Shown: positions 24,871-37,518, counted from the first letter of the stretch. The stretch is DNA of 64,000 nucleotides from Beroe forskalii (GCA_011033025.1 WFMF01000137.1:186001-250000), one strand, 5' to 3'. The notes: generated from the letters alone by a model not told the origin. Made by a program: numbers and translations.

Positions 24871-24990
24871 TCCTCAAGCGACCTTTTCCTTTACTTTTGG
24901 AGCATTTCCCTTATTTTTAAGCATTTCCCTTATTTTTAAGCATTTCCCAATTTTAAGGGGATCCCTCATTTCTGCATACGGGCCAATAGA

Positions 24991-25335
24991 TCACTTCTTT
25001 GGGGAGTGCCCTCCTTACTCCCATAAAAGCATAAAAGGCAGCTGATTTTTGGCATCCTATACAAAAGCCTTACACGCAAAAATACTAAAATAGTACCAAG
25101 CAGTCATTCACTAAAGATTTTACCTCCCTAAAGTCATATTATAGTGTCAGGACATGATGATCCCCCCATCCTGCCATGATGTAGTAATGATGTCATGATG
25201 GCCATTCCATGGAGACATATCATTCTTTTCTCACTAAGCTTCTCAGCAGGCACCACAAAACTCTGGAGTAGATAGCACCCCATATTTCAAGAGATAATTG
25301 ACTACGACAATCAGCTGACCCGAAATCAACAGTAC
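24991..25335. other. Unassigned intronic stretch
   Basis: Nothing recognisable as a gene or repeat family was found. Short ATGATG-type runs occur near 25180. Confidence 0.4.
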
Positions 25336-25700
25336 CATCCCAGCTCAACAGAGTTGTGCCACTGAGCGCAGGCACATATTCATTTTCTAAACTAAATAAC
25401 ACCACACAAAGCAGGAAGGAGACGCCCCTGCCATAGAAAACCAACTCTTCTGCAATAAAAATGAGTACAAACACACCAAACTATTACAACATATTATATA
25501 CATACTACAAACACAAGTTAAAAGCCGGTCCCACCGCTTCTCAACAGAGTGTCAGAGTAGTGCCATGGAGCGCAGGTGCGGGAACATTTTAAAGCACATC
25601 ATGTAAGCAGGAAGGAGACGCACACGCAGCACGTGCACTGGCATATAACTAACTCCTCAGCAACAAACGGCAGTACGAACACACAAACCTATCTCATCAT
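25336..25700. repeat. Degenerate tandem duplication
   Basis: The text from about 25336 (CTCAACAGAGTTGTGCCACTGAGCGCAGG, then GCAGGAAGGAGACGC, then GAGTACAAACACAC) recurs from about 25536 (CTCAACAGAGTGTCAGAGTAG, then GCAGGAAGGAGACGC, then CAGTACGAACACAC). The spacing is about 200 bp. Confidence 0.6.
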
Positions 25701-26659
25701 ACAAATACACTACAAATACCAATAAATTTCAAACCAGCACAACTCGCCATCAGAGCCATAGAAGCCACTTACCACAGGGATCAAGGTAGTCAATCTTAGG
25801 AGGGGCCCCTCGACTCAATTGGCATCTGTAAAGATGCAATCATAGATTGCATCCCAGGTAAGGGGTACTAGTAGGGGGTCTCATGAAAAATCGACTTGGA
25901 CTAATCCCCACAAAAATGGTACCAAAATGATCAGCACGATGAGTTCTTTCAAACAAACTAAGTTTTATTTTGTTTTTCGAAAATTTGAGAGAGTTGTGGG
26001 CTGCACGTGGGCAGGAGCCGCGCTCAAAATGTGCAACGCCGAAATTTCGCTTGAAATTACGCATATCAATCATCATCACAAAACACGTGGTTTAAAAGAA
26101 AATCATCGATCAAACTATAATATTAAACATGGAAATAAAAGCTTAATCCTTCCTCTAACGTTTCTTGAAAGTTTCGGGGCAATACATTATGTGAAATTTC
26201 AGTTAGCAATCTACAAAGTCAACTAGTCAAAATTCGAACGTATTTCGTCCATAACTGGGCTCAGGATAGACATAGAACAAATCTGAAAACACTGTTTTAT
26301 AGCTCGCAAGCGCCCACGTGCGTTCAATATAACGTTGAAACGTAGCATGTGCACGCTCATTAGTTTCGTTATTTTGGTATATTTTTTCAGTTTCGTGTGC
26401 CCCAGTGAAAAAATGGGTTTGGCAGTTTTCATTTCTCCCCCATTTTTCATCAAATCATTATGAAAATTTCAGAAATGTCGGAGAACAAAATTTTGAAGTA
26501 GTCTAGCGAAAAGAATTTTTAAAATCGATCCAAGTGACGAGATTATATGAGCAATTTAGTGGCAATTTACAAAATTTAACGTCAATTTTAGCCATAACTT
26601 CCGTTATGAGCTAAATTGTTGAATTTCCTACGCTGGATCACTGCATCATTGGTCATACG
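25701..26659. other. Unassigned intronic stretch
   Basis: No coding exon or clear repeat is recognised. The sequence is AT-rich with ordinary texture. Confidence 0.4.
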
Positions 26660-27250
26660 AGCGAATTACTGCGGGAGACTCCCGGGAGTCCTCCGGGAGC
26701 CCTCCGGGAGTAGTCGGAGAGTCCTCCGAGAGTCCTCGGGAGTACTCCGGGAGTACTCCGAGAGTCCCCCGGGAGTCCTCCGGGAGTCCCCCGGGAGTCC
26801 CCTGGGAGTCCTAGGGGAGTCCTGCGGGAGTACCACGGGAGTGCCACGGGAGTACCCCGGGAGTCCTACGGGAGTACCCCGGGAGTCCCCCGGGAGTCCT
26901 ACGGGAGTACCACGGGAGTCCTACGGGAGTACCCCGGGAGACCCCCCGGGAGTCCTACGGGAGTACCACGGGAGTGCCACGGGAGTACCCCGGGAGTGCC
27001 ACGGGAGTACCCCGGAAGTCCCCCGGGAGTCCTACGGGAGTACCCCGGGAGTCCTACGGGAGTACCCCGGGAGTCCTACGGGAGTACCCCGGGAGTCCTA
27101 CGGGAGTACCCCGGGAGTCCTACGGGAGTACCACGGGAGTGCCACAGGAGTCCTACGGGAGTACCACCAGAGTACCACGGGAGTACCCCGGGAGTACCCC
27201 GGGAGTGCCACGGGAGTACCCCGGGAGTACCCCGGGAGTCCTACGGGAGG
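26660..27250 (+). repeat. 11-bp CGGGAGTNCYN minisatellite, about 54 copies
   Basis: An 11-bp unit (CGGGAGTCCTA, CGGGAGTACCC, CGGGAGTGCCA) repeats. Since 11 is not a multiple of three, all three frames encode the same 11-residue cycle (GVPRESYGSTP-like), so several open frames overlap. Higher-order pairs of units (CCTA then ACCC) are visible. An inverted remnant lies at 28795-28865. Confidence 0.9.
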
Positions 27251-27525
27251 ATTTTTATAGAACACTTGCCTGATCAGGGCCATATCGGTTTAAACCCTTA
27301 CTTGCCTTACGGGCTCTGGCCAAAACCGGATACATCCCTCGGGCAGTATGCCAAAATGGACCTGATAGGTGCGTGTCTATGTATTCAGATGTAGTGATTT
27401 TTTAGTATGATCAAAGGTGATTCGTTGGAGGAAATCCGTTATCATTATAATAATATACAGGTAATTACAACACTATCAATATACGTATCAATATGGCCAC
27501 CCAGAAGTGGTAATCATTATCAATA

Positions 27526-28340
27526 TCAAGAAAACACAGAATAAATATACAGCAATTTCCCAGCAGCAACAGCAAGCCTCCTTTTCTTGATGAATGTGTC
27601 TGTCTTCAGGATCTCTGCACATCTGTCAGAAAGGACCTGTTGATTGATCTTATCCGACTTCTGCGTGCGGGTCAGCTGCTTCACCAAGTAGTCGAATCTG
27701 GGGCCGTCAAAGATCATCAGTTCTGCAATCCTCCGCTTGCGGTAGAAAGAGGACTCAGGAATCTTCTCCACCTTCAGGAACTTTGCAAGGCTGAGCTTGT
27801 GGTCCTTTCTTCCCAGGAATTTGATGAGGGTTGTAGTGTAGACTTCAAGGGCTTCTCCTGGGACAGATCCCCTGCTGTAGATTGTGGGTGCAGCGCCACT
27901 GTCGCCTTCTGCCTCAACCCTCCGACGTCTTTCAGGAGGAGGAGAAGATGGGGAGCGGGAAGCAGTGGGAAGAGGAGAGGAGGCAGGATAAGGTTGCGGG
28001 AAGAGGCAGGTAGTGGTGAAGAGGCCGGTCGCCCAGTGGATCTCTTCTTGGTGGGTGTCTTGAGGAGGGAGCCCTGGTGCAGTCTGCAAAGCTTGAGGGT
28101 AAGCTGTAGCTCTCCAGTAGGAAGGCGTAGGTAGTCTCTCAGCTTTATGTCTTGGTAGGAAGAGGGGCTTGGGATGGATCCAAGAGAGCTGGTTGCTGGG
28201 GAGGAAGCAGGGGGGGGGCACCTTGGGGAGGAGGTGGCGAGGAAGCGGGTAGTGATGGAGGTGGGGATGCTGATGAGGGAGACAAGTTCGGTGAGGAGAA
28301 CATCATCTGTATTCTGTGTGGAGCTTTGTTGAGAGAACAA
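27526..28340 (-). CDS. Unidentified minus-strand ORF pair with a C-terminal basic helical region
   Basis: On the minus strand one frame from 28340 begins MFSQQSSTQNTDDVLLTEL and runs to 27774. An overlapping frame (28221-27526) is Pro/Ser-rich and then ends in a compact charged region: IKFLGRKDHKLSLAKFL, SSFYRKRRIAELMIFDG, VNQQ-like KINQQVLSDRCAEILK and FIKKRRLAVAAGKLL before the stop. A nine-base G run near 28210 lies between the two frames and is a likely consensus error site. I do not recognise the protein. The terminal region looks like a real folded domain, unlike neighbouring satellite frames. It may be a transposon-derived or host single-exon gene lying antisense in the RRM gene's intron. 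Confidence 0.45.
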
Positions 28341-28794
28341 TGAAAGAATGATTATTGTTGAGAATGAATCGCTATATATACGCTTCAGGGGGGTCTAAGT
28401 GGTCTGTCTAAGTGGAGTGTCAAAGTGGCTTCTACCTGATCACATGTGATCGCATCGCACAGTGCTCCTCCCTCACTGGTATCCCATCACGCTGTTTCGA
28501 CTTCTAATTCAAGGCACACATTGTATCACGTGACAACCAAGTACAATCGTTCATGATAGTTTTTACGAGAAGAATAAATCACGTGATTGGAATACAGGTG
28601 TTGACCTTGACTCTATCACTTTTTCCTGCAGGGAGATTGCCTCAAAACTACGGTGCCGCTATTCGTACTTGACTACCTCTGTAATTCGGACGGGAAAACC
28701 TATCCATCACTCCCCGCCGTTAATTCTGAATGCGCCTTTTTGCGCTCAGCCAAATTCGGGGGTCTAAAAATTGGCGCAAAATTTTCTTCAGTGG

Positions 28795-28865
28795 GACTCC
28801 CGGGGTACTCCCGTAGGACTCCCGGGGTACTCCCGTGGCACTCCCGGGGTACTCCCGTAGGACTG
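28795..28865 (-). repeat. Inverted remnant of the 11-bp minisatellite
   Basis: The sequence (GGACTCCCGGGGTACTCCCG and so on) is the reverse complement of the unit at 26660-27250. It suggests the 26660-28865 interval is an inverted-repeat-bounded unit enclosing the minus-strand ORF. Confidence 0.75.
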
Positions 28866-29680
28866 TTGTAGCTTGGGGACCAGATGTACCATCATATCCA
28901 GGATGTGCAGGCTAAGCAATTCGTCTCTAGGCACCCAGGTAGAGGGATAGATCTGTGTGCAGCAGGAGGGGGAGTTGGTGGTTTCTGCAACACTCGATTG
29001 GGATGGACAAGGAATCCAATGGCGAGGGCCAGGAGCTGCAAGACAGGATGAAAATACTGAGGAGGAGACTGGATACAAGACTCAGAACGAAGTTGAGGAG
29101 CAGTGGCTGATCAAGAGGAAGTTGAGGAGGAGGCAAGGGCACTAAGGCGGGACAGGGCTTAGGAATCCATGGTACTATAGTGTGAGGCACTGAGGCAGGG
29201 CGACTAGATGGGCAGGGGCACTTTCAGGGCTAAATTGGGGCAAAGAGGGCTGTACTCGAAAGAAGGACGGTGGAAGAATGAAGTCAGGAGGTGAAGCTGA
29301 AGAAGCACTGGTGTTGAAGGAGGTGATATAAGTTGTGGAAAGGTGATATTAATGGTTGAAACTGGAAAGGCCCCGGAAGTGGAAGCAGGAGTGGATTTAA
29401 CTGGTTGCAGGGCCTTGAGGTTGACAGAATTCTGGGAAGCCAACTTTAGCTCCAATAGTCCAATGTCAGGACTCTGTGCCGCAGTCTTAATTGGCAAGCC
29501 CTTTCATCAGAATTAAGGAGCCCTCATGCAAGGAGTTTTTTTTTCAAGCACTCAAGTACTTTCCCTGCCACTGGAACATATTCAATACCCCTTGGTGAAC
29601 CTATTTAGATTTTAACAGTAGGATGATCCTGGTCCATGAGTGCTAAAAGTAATAGACTACGAAAATGAGCTAAATTATCT
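28866..29680. other. Unassigned intronic stretch
   Basis: Purine-rich text with several modest minus-strand frames (Pro/Leu/Ser-rich). None has a recognisable domain or splice context, and I do not propose a gene. Confidence 0.4.
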
Positions 29681-29682
29681 TT

Positions 29683-31110
29683 AACTAGCAGGCCCGTTTG
29701 GGCCTTGGGCCTGCAAAAACACATCTCACTTGACGCTGCTACACAGCTTCTCTTTCGCAAATTTTAAACACTACCTATCAAAGTGATTGGACACTTTTTA
29801 CCACATCAAAAAATCCGATCAGTTATCAACAAAATGAAATAATTAGTTTTATGAAGGAGCAGAGTGAAGAGTTGTCCTTCGGTTTATCTTAGTCGTGCTA
29901 AACGATGCGACGTTTGTTACGTTTTGATTGCAAGATGATGTTAATTCTGACAACCGATTCTCATACCGACATTGGACAATTTTTTCCATTGATCTAGGCT
30001 AGGAACTGTCTTCGTAACCTGCTACACTTATATTCGATGGTTTTAAACCTTAAATTGCTTTAAACATTAAATTTCGTAGCTACAGTTATCACCGACTCAA
30101 CTTTGATTATCGACCATTGACCAACCTCTGCCACAATGAAAGCAATCCATCTGGAATATCTTCCGTTATTCAAGTTATGCCCATTCTCCATCTTGAGATC
30201 AGGAGATCTTCAAATTGAAATAAAAAACGTCAAAAATTTTCAAAAACTACAGCACAGCATTGAACAGTAGTAGCGAATAGAAAGCACTGCATAGAACTGA
30301 TCATAATCTGCACGCAAAAATTGGTTTCCATAGCAACGGTAATTCATTATGCGATCTTAGCCTTCGTTTCTCTTGATATTTTCTTGGCAAGCTCAAATTT
30401 AAACTGTGCGCCCGCACAGACATACATTATTCACGTGCTCTTACGAAATTATATATAAGATATCACATTTTTTTCGTGATTTCGATATTAGTGTCTTCAA
30501 ATGTACTCAGATGTGTTCTTAGAACTATTGCAAGCAACTTTCTCTCTGGGAGTTTTTTGATTGGACCCCCCCTAAAGAGCGTAAATATCAAAAATAAAAA
30601 ACGGCCAACCGTGGACCCCCCCCAAATTATAATTAAGACTAGCAGGCCCGTTGTGCCTGCAAATACACAGCTCACCCAGAGCTCGAAAATTTCAAACAAT
30701 GCGATTCAAATCAACTAAAAAATTTTACCGCATCAAAAAACTCCAAAAGAATTTTGAAAAAGAATGATCAGATGCGACGTCATAGCCAAAACTTGGTTTT
30801 TCATAAACTAAATATTTCCTTGTGTTTCAACAGTTTGTTTCTCATAATAAACATATTCAAGCATGTTAGAATCTTTGCAAAACATTCATCTACCAGAGGA
30901 AAAAAGAATTTTGAAAAAATATCGACCCGTTCTCAAGTTATAGCCAACAGAGTGTACACAGTGAATATTGTAAGTATTTATTTCGCTGGTCGTCGAGCGC
31001 AGCTGACGACCAGCGAGCGTAGGATGACATTTTACCTGTAATTGTATTGTGGTCGTCGAGCGTGGCGACCACCAATATCGAGCGTAGCCTTTTCAGCTTT
31101 TTTCTTACGA
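29683..31110. repeat. CTAGCAGGCCCGTT-headed dispersed repeat copies
   Basis: ACTAGCAGGCCCGTTTGGGC at about 29685 and ACTAGCAGGCCCGTTGTGCC at about 30639 begin two diverged copies. Both are followed by CTGCAAA...ACACA, CTCAC and ATCAAAAAA words, about 950 bp apart. A GTCGTCGAGCG motif recurs at 30990-31085. No protein is recognised. Confidence 0.5.
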
Positions 31111-31559
31111 CCAGCTCATTTTAGAGCTGCGTGTGCCAGTTATTATTTGAACTTTCTTTTGAACAAGACTATGTTGAAGTTTCTCCACGTGGTCGAATAA
31201 TAAAAATAATTAACGTTTGGTAAATAAAAATCTATTTCAAACACAAGTAAATATCGCACGCATTATTATAGATGTTTAGAGTACGTTAATACTAGTTTTA
31301 CGGTATAGTACAGCTTAAGCAGTCATCGTAAATGTACAACAAACTTTTGTCAAGATGATTCTTACTCTTCACGACATAAATAAGGCTGTACACTTGTCAA
31401 ACACAATGAAATACATTGATAGCAGCCAGAATGTAAGGAATTTGTGACATTGGCTTATTTATACATCATTTTTTCAAAAAGGTTATAATGCCACCTTTTT
31501 CACATAAAAGTTAGTTTGGACATCTGTGGTGACCAAAAACTTTTTTGAACATGATATTA
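31111..31559. other. Unassigned intronic stretch
   Basis: AT-rich, with no coding or repeat signal that I recognise. Confidence 0.4.
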
Positions 31560-32650
31560 CCTTATTTGTGGCAACTGTGAGGTTAAATTATGAGGCTGAT
31601 TTGAGCAAAAAATGCCTTATGTCACAGCTTTTGGCCATTTAATGCATCAAAGGAGTGTTTTAGTCCTCCAAAAAGTATTTTTTCTTGATCTGGAGGTCAA
31701 AATCCACCTTTTAGGTCAAAATTTAGAATTTGTGACCCATGCTGTCGATTTGAGGCTAACACAAAATCCAACTTTTGATAAAAACATGGGAAGGAAGACA
31801 CTTATCCTCACCTGAGATCTGCCAACAAACCTAATGAGTAAAATTTGATTTGAGGTGATCTTAGACAGTTTCAGCTTCATTTTGGTATCAAGAATATGTC
31901 TTACTTGCTTTTGTTGTTGTTTTGAGGCTAAATTTTATCGCCACATCTCAAAAACCTGGATTTTACTGTTTTTAGCCACTTCAAACATCAAAGAAGTGTT
32001 TGAGTCCTCCAAAAGTTATCAGTCTCAATCAAAAGGTCAAAATATACCTTTGGTCAAATTTGGGAGTTTTTTGACCATGCTGTCCATTTGAGGCTAAAAA
32101 ATGGCCTGAATTTTTGATAAAATCCCCGGGAGAAGTCACTTAACCTCTCCCTGAGAGCCACCAATCCATCCCATTGTGAAAAATTTGGGTTTGAGGTGAT
32201 CCTAGACAGTTTCAGCTTCATTTTGCCATCAAGAAACTGTTTTCATTGGTTTTTACGTTGTCTTGAGGCTAAAACTGTGTCGCCACATCTGAAAACCTGA
32301 TTTTACAGTTTTTAGCCATTTTAACCTCATGGAGGTGCTTCAGTCCTCTTTAAAGAAATGTAATATTAATCAAGAGGTCAGAATATACTTCCTGGTTCAA
32401 AGTTGGGAGTTTTTGACCTTGCGCTGTTCATTTGAGGCAAAAACAAGGCCAAAATTTTAAGATGAAATCTCCGGAGGACATCGCTAACCTCACCTGAGAG
32501 CCACAAATTCATCCCATTGTGCAAAATTTTGGCTTTGAGGTGATCCAGCTGCTTCAGCCATCTTGGCAAATGTGTTGTTTTCATTGGCTTGCTGTGGTCT
32601 TGAGGCTAAATTTGAGTCGCGACATCCAAAAACCCGTTTTTAGGAAAAAC
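31560..32650. repeat. Three degenerate tandem units of about 320-340 bp
   Basis: The order GAGGTGATC..GACAGTTTCAGC, GAGGCTAAA..CGCCACATC, TTTTAGCCA, GTCCTCC, AAAATTTGG..TTTGACC recurs at about 31850, 32190 and 32535, with preceding partial copies from 31560. Copies are roughly 75-85% alike by eye. No coding content is inferred. Confidence 0.65.
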
Positions 32651-33287
32651 GGGCCTAAGATTAACCCTGAGGGACAACATAAAGAGGTGACCATGACGCC
32701 ACCAACTTGTAGCCAATATGGGTACTATGTTGGTAAGACAACTTCAGGTCAGGCCCCTCCCTCTGGGAATAATAGGTCCCTACCAGACACCGCCTCTTTG
32801 ACCAGACCACGGAAAAGTAAAAGCAGGTAGCCAGGATCTATCCATGTCAACTTGTAGGCCATGGGTACCTACAGTTTGGTGTAGGATTGGTTTCTCTTCT
32901 GTGTTGGATATTGAGGTTAAGAAGGCCAAGGCCTGATAACCTCAACCGCCACCAAGGACTTGACTCTTTCCAGTGAAGACTTTCTTATGTAAGAGGGTCT
33001 TCTCGAATTTTTGAGATAGGTCCCAAGGCTGTATCTTTAGTTTTTGGAGTTATGAGCTCTTTTAGAAAATCGAGCTCCATGTCACAAATCGAAAGTTTAC
33101 TTTTTAGGTGGTTTTAACCTCATAAATCTCAACGCAAGGTCGGATTTTGATAATTTTGTTGCAAATGATAGATATCAATGAGTTCTTCATATAAGACTGT
33201 TTCCAACCATCTGGGATGCCTATTTCACTGCACAGAAGCCTTTAAGTGTCAAAAATGGCCAACTTGCATTCTGGCTGCTATCGATGA
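32651..33287. other. Unassigned intronic stretch
   Basis: No gene or repeat is recognised. Confidence 0.4.
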
Positions 33288-33665
33288 ATACTTAGTCACT
33301 ATAAGTCGCGGTTATGATTGTCAATTTGTGTTCGTCTACCTATGCTAATTTCAGTGGGAATTTCAATGCTAATTCCAATGAAAATTCGGTCGTTCGGACG
33401 TTTGGGTTGCCACAAACGTGGCTGTTGGTTGTTGAGCGACGCTCTCTTGCTCGCTAGGGTTCTGTCACTGGGGTGATAATACTTAGTCACTATAAGTCGC
33501 GGTTATGATTGTCAATTTGTGTTCGTCTATGCTAATTTCAGTGGGAATTTCAATGCTAATTCCAATGAAAATTCGGTCGTTCGGACGTTTGGGTTGCCAC
33601 AAACGTGGCTGTTGGTTGTTGAGCGACGCTCTCTTGCTCGCTAGGGTTCTGTCACTGGGGTGATA
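33288..33665 (+). repeat. Recent ~190-bp direct duplication
   Basis: Two copies begin ATACTTAGTCACTATAAGTC at about 33288 and 33478 and end GTCACTGGGGTGATAAT. They differ mainly by a 4-bp CTAC indel near 33340, so the duplication is young or an assembly duplication. Confidence 0.85.
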
Positions 33666-33750
33666 ATATATCATCATTATAAAGTTTTCATCATTATAAA
33701 GTTTTCATCATTATAAAGTTTTCATCATTATATCATCATTATAAAGTTTT
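33665..33750 (+). repeat. 20-bp ATCATTATAAAGTTTTC tandem repeat
   Basis: Four to five copies of the unit containing CATCATTATAAAGTTTT. Confidence 0.85.
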
Positions 33751-33884
33751 ATGTTGTTGTGTTAGTGCACTGTCAATGCATTTTTGATTCTCCGTTTTCG
33801 TGGCACAGCTGTGCAATTAATTAAGTTGATGTGCCACTATAATCTATAAGTTTAAATTATAATTATTATTATATACTGTAACAA

Positions 33885-33972
33885 CACACTATTGGGGTGT
33901 GGATTGGTGAATATTCCTCGAGGCGAAGTCGAGTGGAATATGGAAAATCCACACCGAAATAGTGTGTAGTAA
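33885..33972. repeat. Hairpin repeat
   Basis: ACACACTATT..GGTGTGGATT on the left is mirrored by AATCCACACCGAAATAGTGTGT on the right, around a centre with CCTCGAGGCGAAGTCGAG. It is a small foldback element of about 90 bp. Confidence 0.65.
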
Positions 33973-34258
33973 CAGGTTTATTTATTAACGATCCCAGTAA
34001 AAGTTACAGGGCCGTTCCGTAAACTTGATTTCAATAGATGTTTCACCTGACCTTAACTGGCATTTAATTTAATCGGCCCCACTTTAACCGGCCTTTTTTA
34101 ACCAGCCCTTTTGACAAAAATTTCAAAGTTGTTTTTGATCTTAATAAGTGCCGGTTAAATAAGGGCCAATAAGGTAAAGACCCTGTGACACTTGTTCCTC
34201 TCAATTCTCATATATAACCTGGTCAGTTACATCTCTTAGCGTGCAATTTAAGTATATA

Positions 34259-36946
34259 GTCCAACGCATTTTTGCACTGACCCCCGAAATCGAAAATAAC
34301 AAGCTGATTCCACATGGATCAGTTCATATTGAGTCCCATGAGGTCACGGAAAAAAGTTTACCAAAATCTGAGTGGGGCAAATATGATTTTTTTCATTTCC
34401 ACCCTCAGGCGTAAGCAGGCATTATGTTTCAAAATAGGATATCTCAGCTTCTGAATGAGATACAGAGCTCCAGAATACCTCAAAATGACCGCAATGGATG
34501 AATTATGTTTAGGCGGATGAGGTTTCCAAGGCTCTCAGACCCTTGTTTTCGAGATATTATCGAAAAACCTATATGCGAGTAGGTTATTTAGACATCGCCC
34601 AGGTAATATGTGTATAATTCCAACAAATTTCGACATTAGCCACCAAAAATTGAAAATATTAAGCTGATTATGCATCGATCAGATGTAAGTGGATCAGTTG
34701 ATGTCACAAAATAGTCTTAATGTAATAAGTTCTGAGAGGATTGAATCCTGATTTTATGCCGTTTCCCCCCAGTGAGGAGTCCACATTATCGGAAATTGTG
34801 ATTGTGTTTGTGGGTTTTGGAATTTGTATTGACTTCATTGTGAGCATTCTGCTTAAATGAGTTTAAATCATTCCAATGGCTATTCCTACCAGGCTTGAAT
34901 TGTTAGTAAAGATATGGTCTTAATTTTCAAAAATTAATTGACGGGCTAAAAATCTAACAACTGCTTGAGTACTCCAGTGATACCAGCAAAGGCTAAATTG
35001 AATTGAATTTTGGCTCATATTTGATCAGTGGCAACGGAGTGTTATAATTCGAAAGGCATATGTTATAGAACTGCCCATCAGTTCAAATGCAAAGAAGACA
35101 TCCAAAAATCCAAATTATTGGAGCATAGGAGTGACTTTTGACTCGAAACTGGATAGTGGATACATTTCAATGATGTTATTGTTTATAGCCTTAGAGTTAG
35201 AATCACAGTTCTAGATAAGAGTTCAAATTAAACCACATCCAAAAACACACATGATTAAGAAGCACTCGAACCCACAGAGATGCGATCAATATGTTGTTAT
35301 GTTCAGCTATTCTTATTTCTTCAGTGAAGATAATAGACATACTCACAAAGCATGGGTCTTGGGACCCACATTCGTTTGCAAACTTGATGTCATGTTGATT
35401 ATCAGGTATGCATCATTTATATGATGTTATTGTTTATGTGAAGTGGCCCTTTTGAATGGAATGTATTATTTTTGATGAACAATTGTGGTTTCAAAACCTC
35501 ACTCAGGAACTTCCAAGAGATTTAGGAGTCTTGAGTTGGCCATGGTGGTATTTCCTATCTACTATCTGGGATTCTAGTTTTCAGTGCTCAAATTTCAGAA
35601 GTCAACTGGTATTATAAGAGTTACAAGTCCTCAGTAGCCATCTTTAATATTTCTATGGAGTATGGAATTGTAGAAAATCTCATCACATACAAAGCTCAAG
35701 CAGAGATAGGGATTGAAATATTCCATAGAATGTCTAATTTCTTGAGCTCAAAATTGAAGGATCATACATGATACATATTCAATCAATCATCAATATTGTG
35801 TTCCAATCATGACCATTCTGTCGCTAAAGCAGAGAATCCTCCTCAAGCATATTAACCTCAACTCAAGAATTTAACTCTGAATCTTTCCATAGTTATCGTC
35901 CAGGTTCCAAAAGGATGTCTAATGATTTAAGTAATGGTCTTGGAAGCACTCCAAGATGGTAAGAAAGTTGGGTTTTAGGATAGGTATATCCCTTGAACCT
36001 AATTCCAAAATCTAACTACCAAGGGGGTTTCACTCCAAAGTAACCATGTGTTGTTGCATTATGGGCTTTTATGGGCAGTTCTATTACATCTGCCTTTTGA
36101 ATTGTATCAATTTGTCTCTACTGGTCGAATGTGAGCCGGAATTCAATTCAATTTAGCCTTTGCTGGTATTTCAGAAGCTTACCTGAGATACCAATTATAT
36201 AAACTTATAAATATATAATTAGCACTGGTGTACTCAAGCAGTTGGTAGATTTTTAGCCTGTCAATTGTTTCCTGAGAGTTGAGAGCATATCTTTACTAAC
36301 AATTCAAACCTGGTAGGAATAGCCATTGGAACTCATTTAAGCAGAATGCTCACAATGAAGTCAATACAAATTCCAAAACCTACAAACATAATCATAATTT
36401 CCGATAATGTGGACTTTTAACTGGAGGGAAATGGCACAAAATCAGGATTCAATCCTCTCAGAACTTACATTAAGACTATTTTGTGACATCAACTGATCCA
36501 CTTACATCTGATCCATGTATAATAGTATAATCAGCTTAATATTTTCAATTTTTGGTGGCTAATGTCGAAATTTGTTGGAATTATACACATATTACCTGCG
36601 TATGCTCAAATAAGCTACTCGCATATAGGTTTTTCGATAATACCTCGAAAAGTAGGGTCTGAGCCTTGAAAACCTCATCCGCCTTAACATAATTCGACCA
36701 TTGCGGTCATTTTTAATTATTCATGGGCTCTCTGTATCTCATTCAGAAGCTGAGATATCCTATTTTTGAACATACGTGCCTACGCCCCTGAGGGAAAATC
36801 GAAAAAAATCATATTTGCCCCACTCAGATTTTGGTAAACTTTTTTCTGTGACCTCATGGGACTCAGTATGAACTGATCCATGTGGGGTCAGCTTGTTGTT
36901 TTCGATTTCGGGGGTCAGCCCATTTTTATGCAAAAATGCGTTGAAC
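34259..36946. mobile_element. 2.7-kb foldback element at a TA dinucleotide
   Basis: The left end GTCCAACGCATTTTTGC and right end GCAAAAATGCGTTGAAC are near-perfect inverses, each flanked by TA (34257-34258 and 36947-36948). Imperfect inverted arms reach inward to at least 35080 and 36065 (for example GGTAGGAATAGCCATTGGAA on the right mirrors the left arm near 34880). TA target sites are typical of Tc1/mariner-type elements, but the very long arms and missing transposase make this a foldback or MITE-like element. It has landed in a copy of the repeat also found near 6900-7110. Confidence 0.8.
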
Positions 36947-37518
36947 TAATATGCTTATTGATGAAACCGACTCTTCTAGACCCTTAAATTTTAGGACAAA
37001 TCATTCTAGATAGGTCCCAACTTTCTATTTCTTTCCCGCAGGGGGTTGCCGCCCTGGCCAGGGCGGGAATCATTTCAAAACTCTGTTTTATAGATAGGTC
37101 TGTCATCCCTTCTTGGGAAGAATGCTGCCATCGTTGCTTGCAGAATCATCAATATGACAACAGTACCGAAGTTCTGATTGACTTGCGTTGATCAGTGATG
37201 CAATCAATTCATATTTTCAGTGAGGGATTCATCCTATCTGATGATTAACTTTGGCTTTCCACTGATGGACAACTGTGCCTCCATGTATGCCGTAAATATA
37301 AGTATAATTGAGCCAGCAAATTTAACTGAGAAGAGAGGGTGCATGTTCCAGGATTTGACATTGTGAACTTTTAATTTGACAACATACCCAGACTCTCCTT
37401 AGTTAAAATTTGCAAATGATCCAATTCCCAAAAATTGCAAATTTCATGCAGTATTTCAGTCGATGCAGATATCAAGACAAGGATTCAAATGTATTGGTAT
37501 TGAGGATAATATTTTCAG

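Larger units (their letters stand above)
21191..24990. mobile_element. TIR-bounded element carrying 3.3 kb of satellite
   Basis: The left end TTGGCCCGAATGCAGAAG at about 21191 is mirrored by TTTCTGCATACGGGCCAA ending near 24988. Inside each end are matching CCCTTAAATTTTTAAG / AAGGGATCCCTC-type words (21220-21560 and 24890-24975). The core is almost wholly tandem repeat: a 21-bp array followed by a 22-bp array that reverses strand. No transposase or TSD is evident. Confidence 0.65.
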
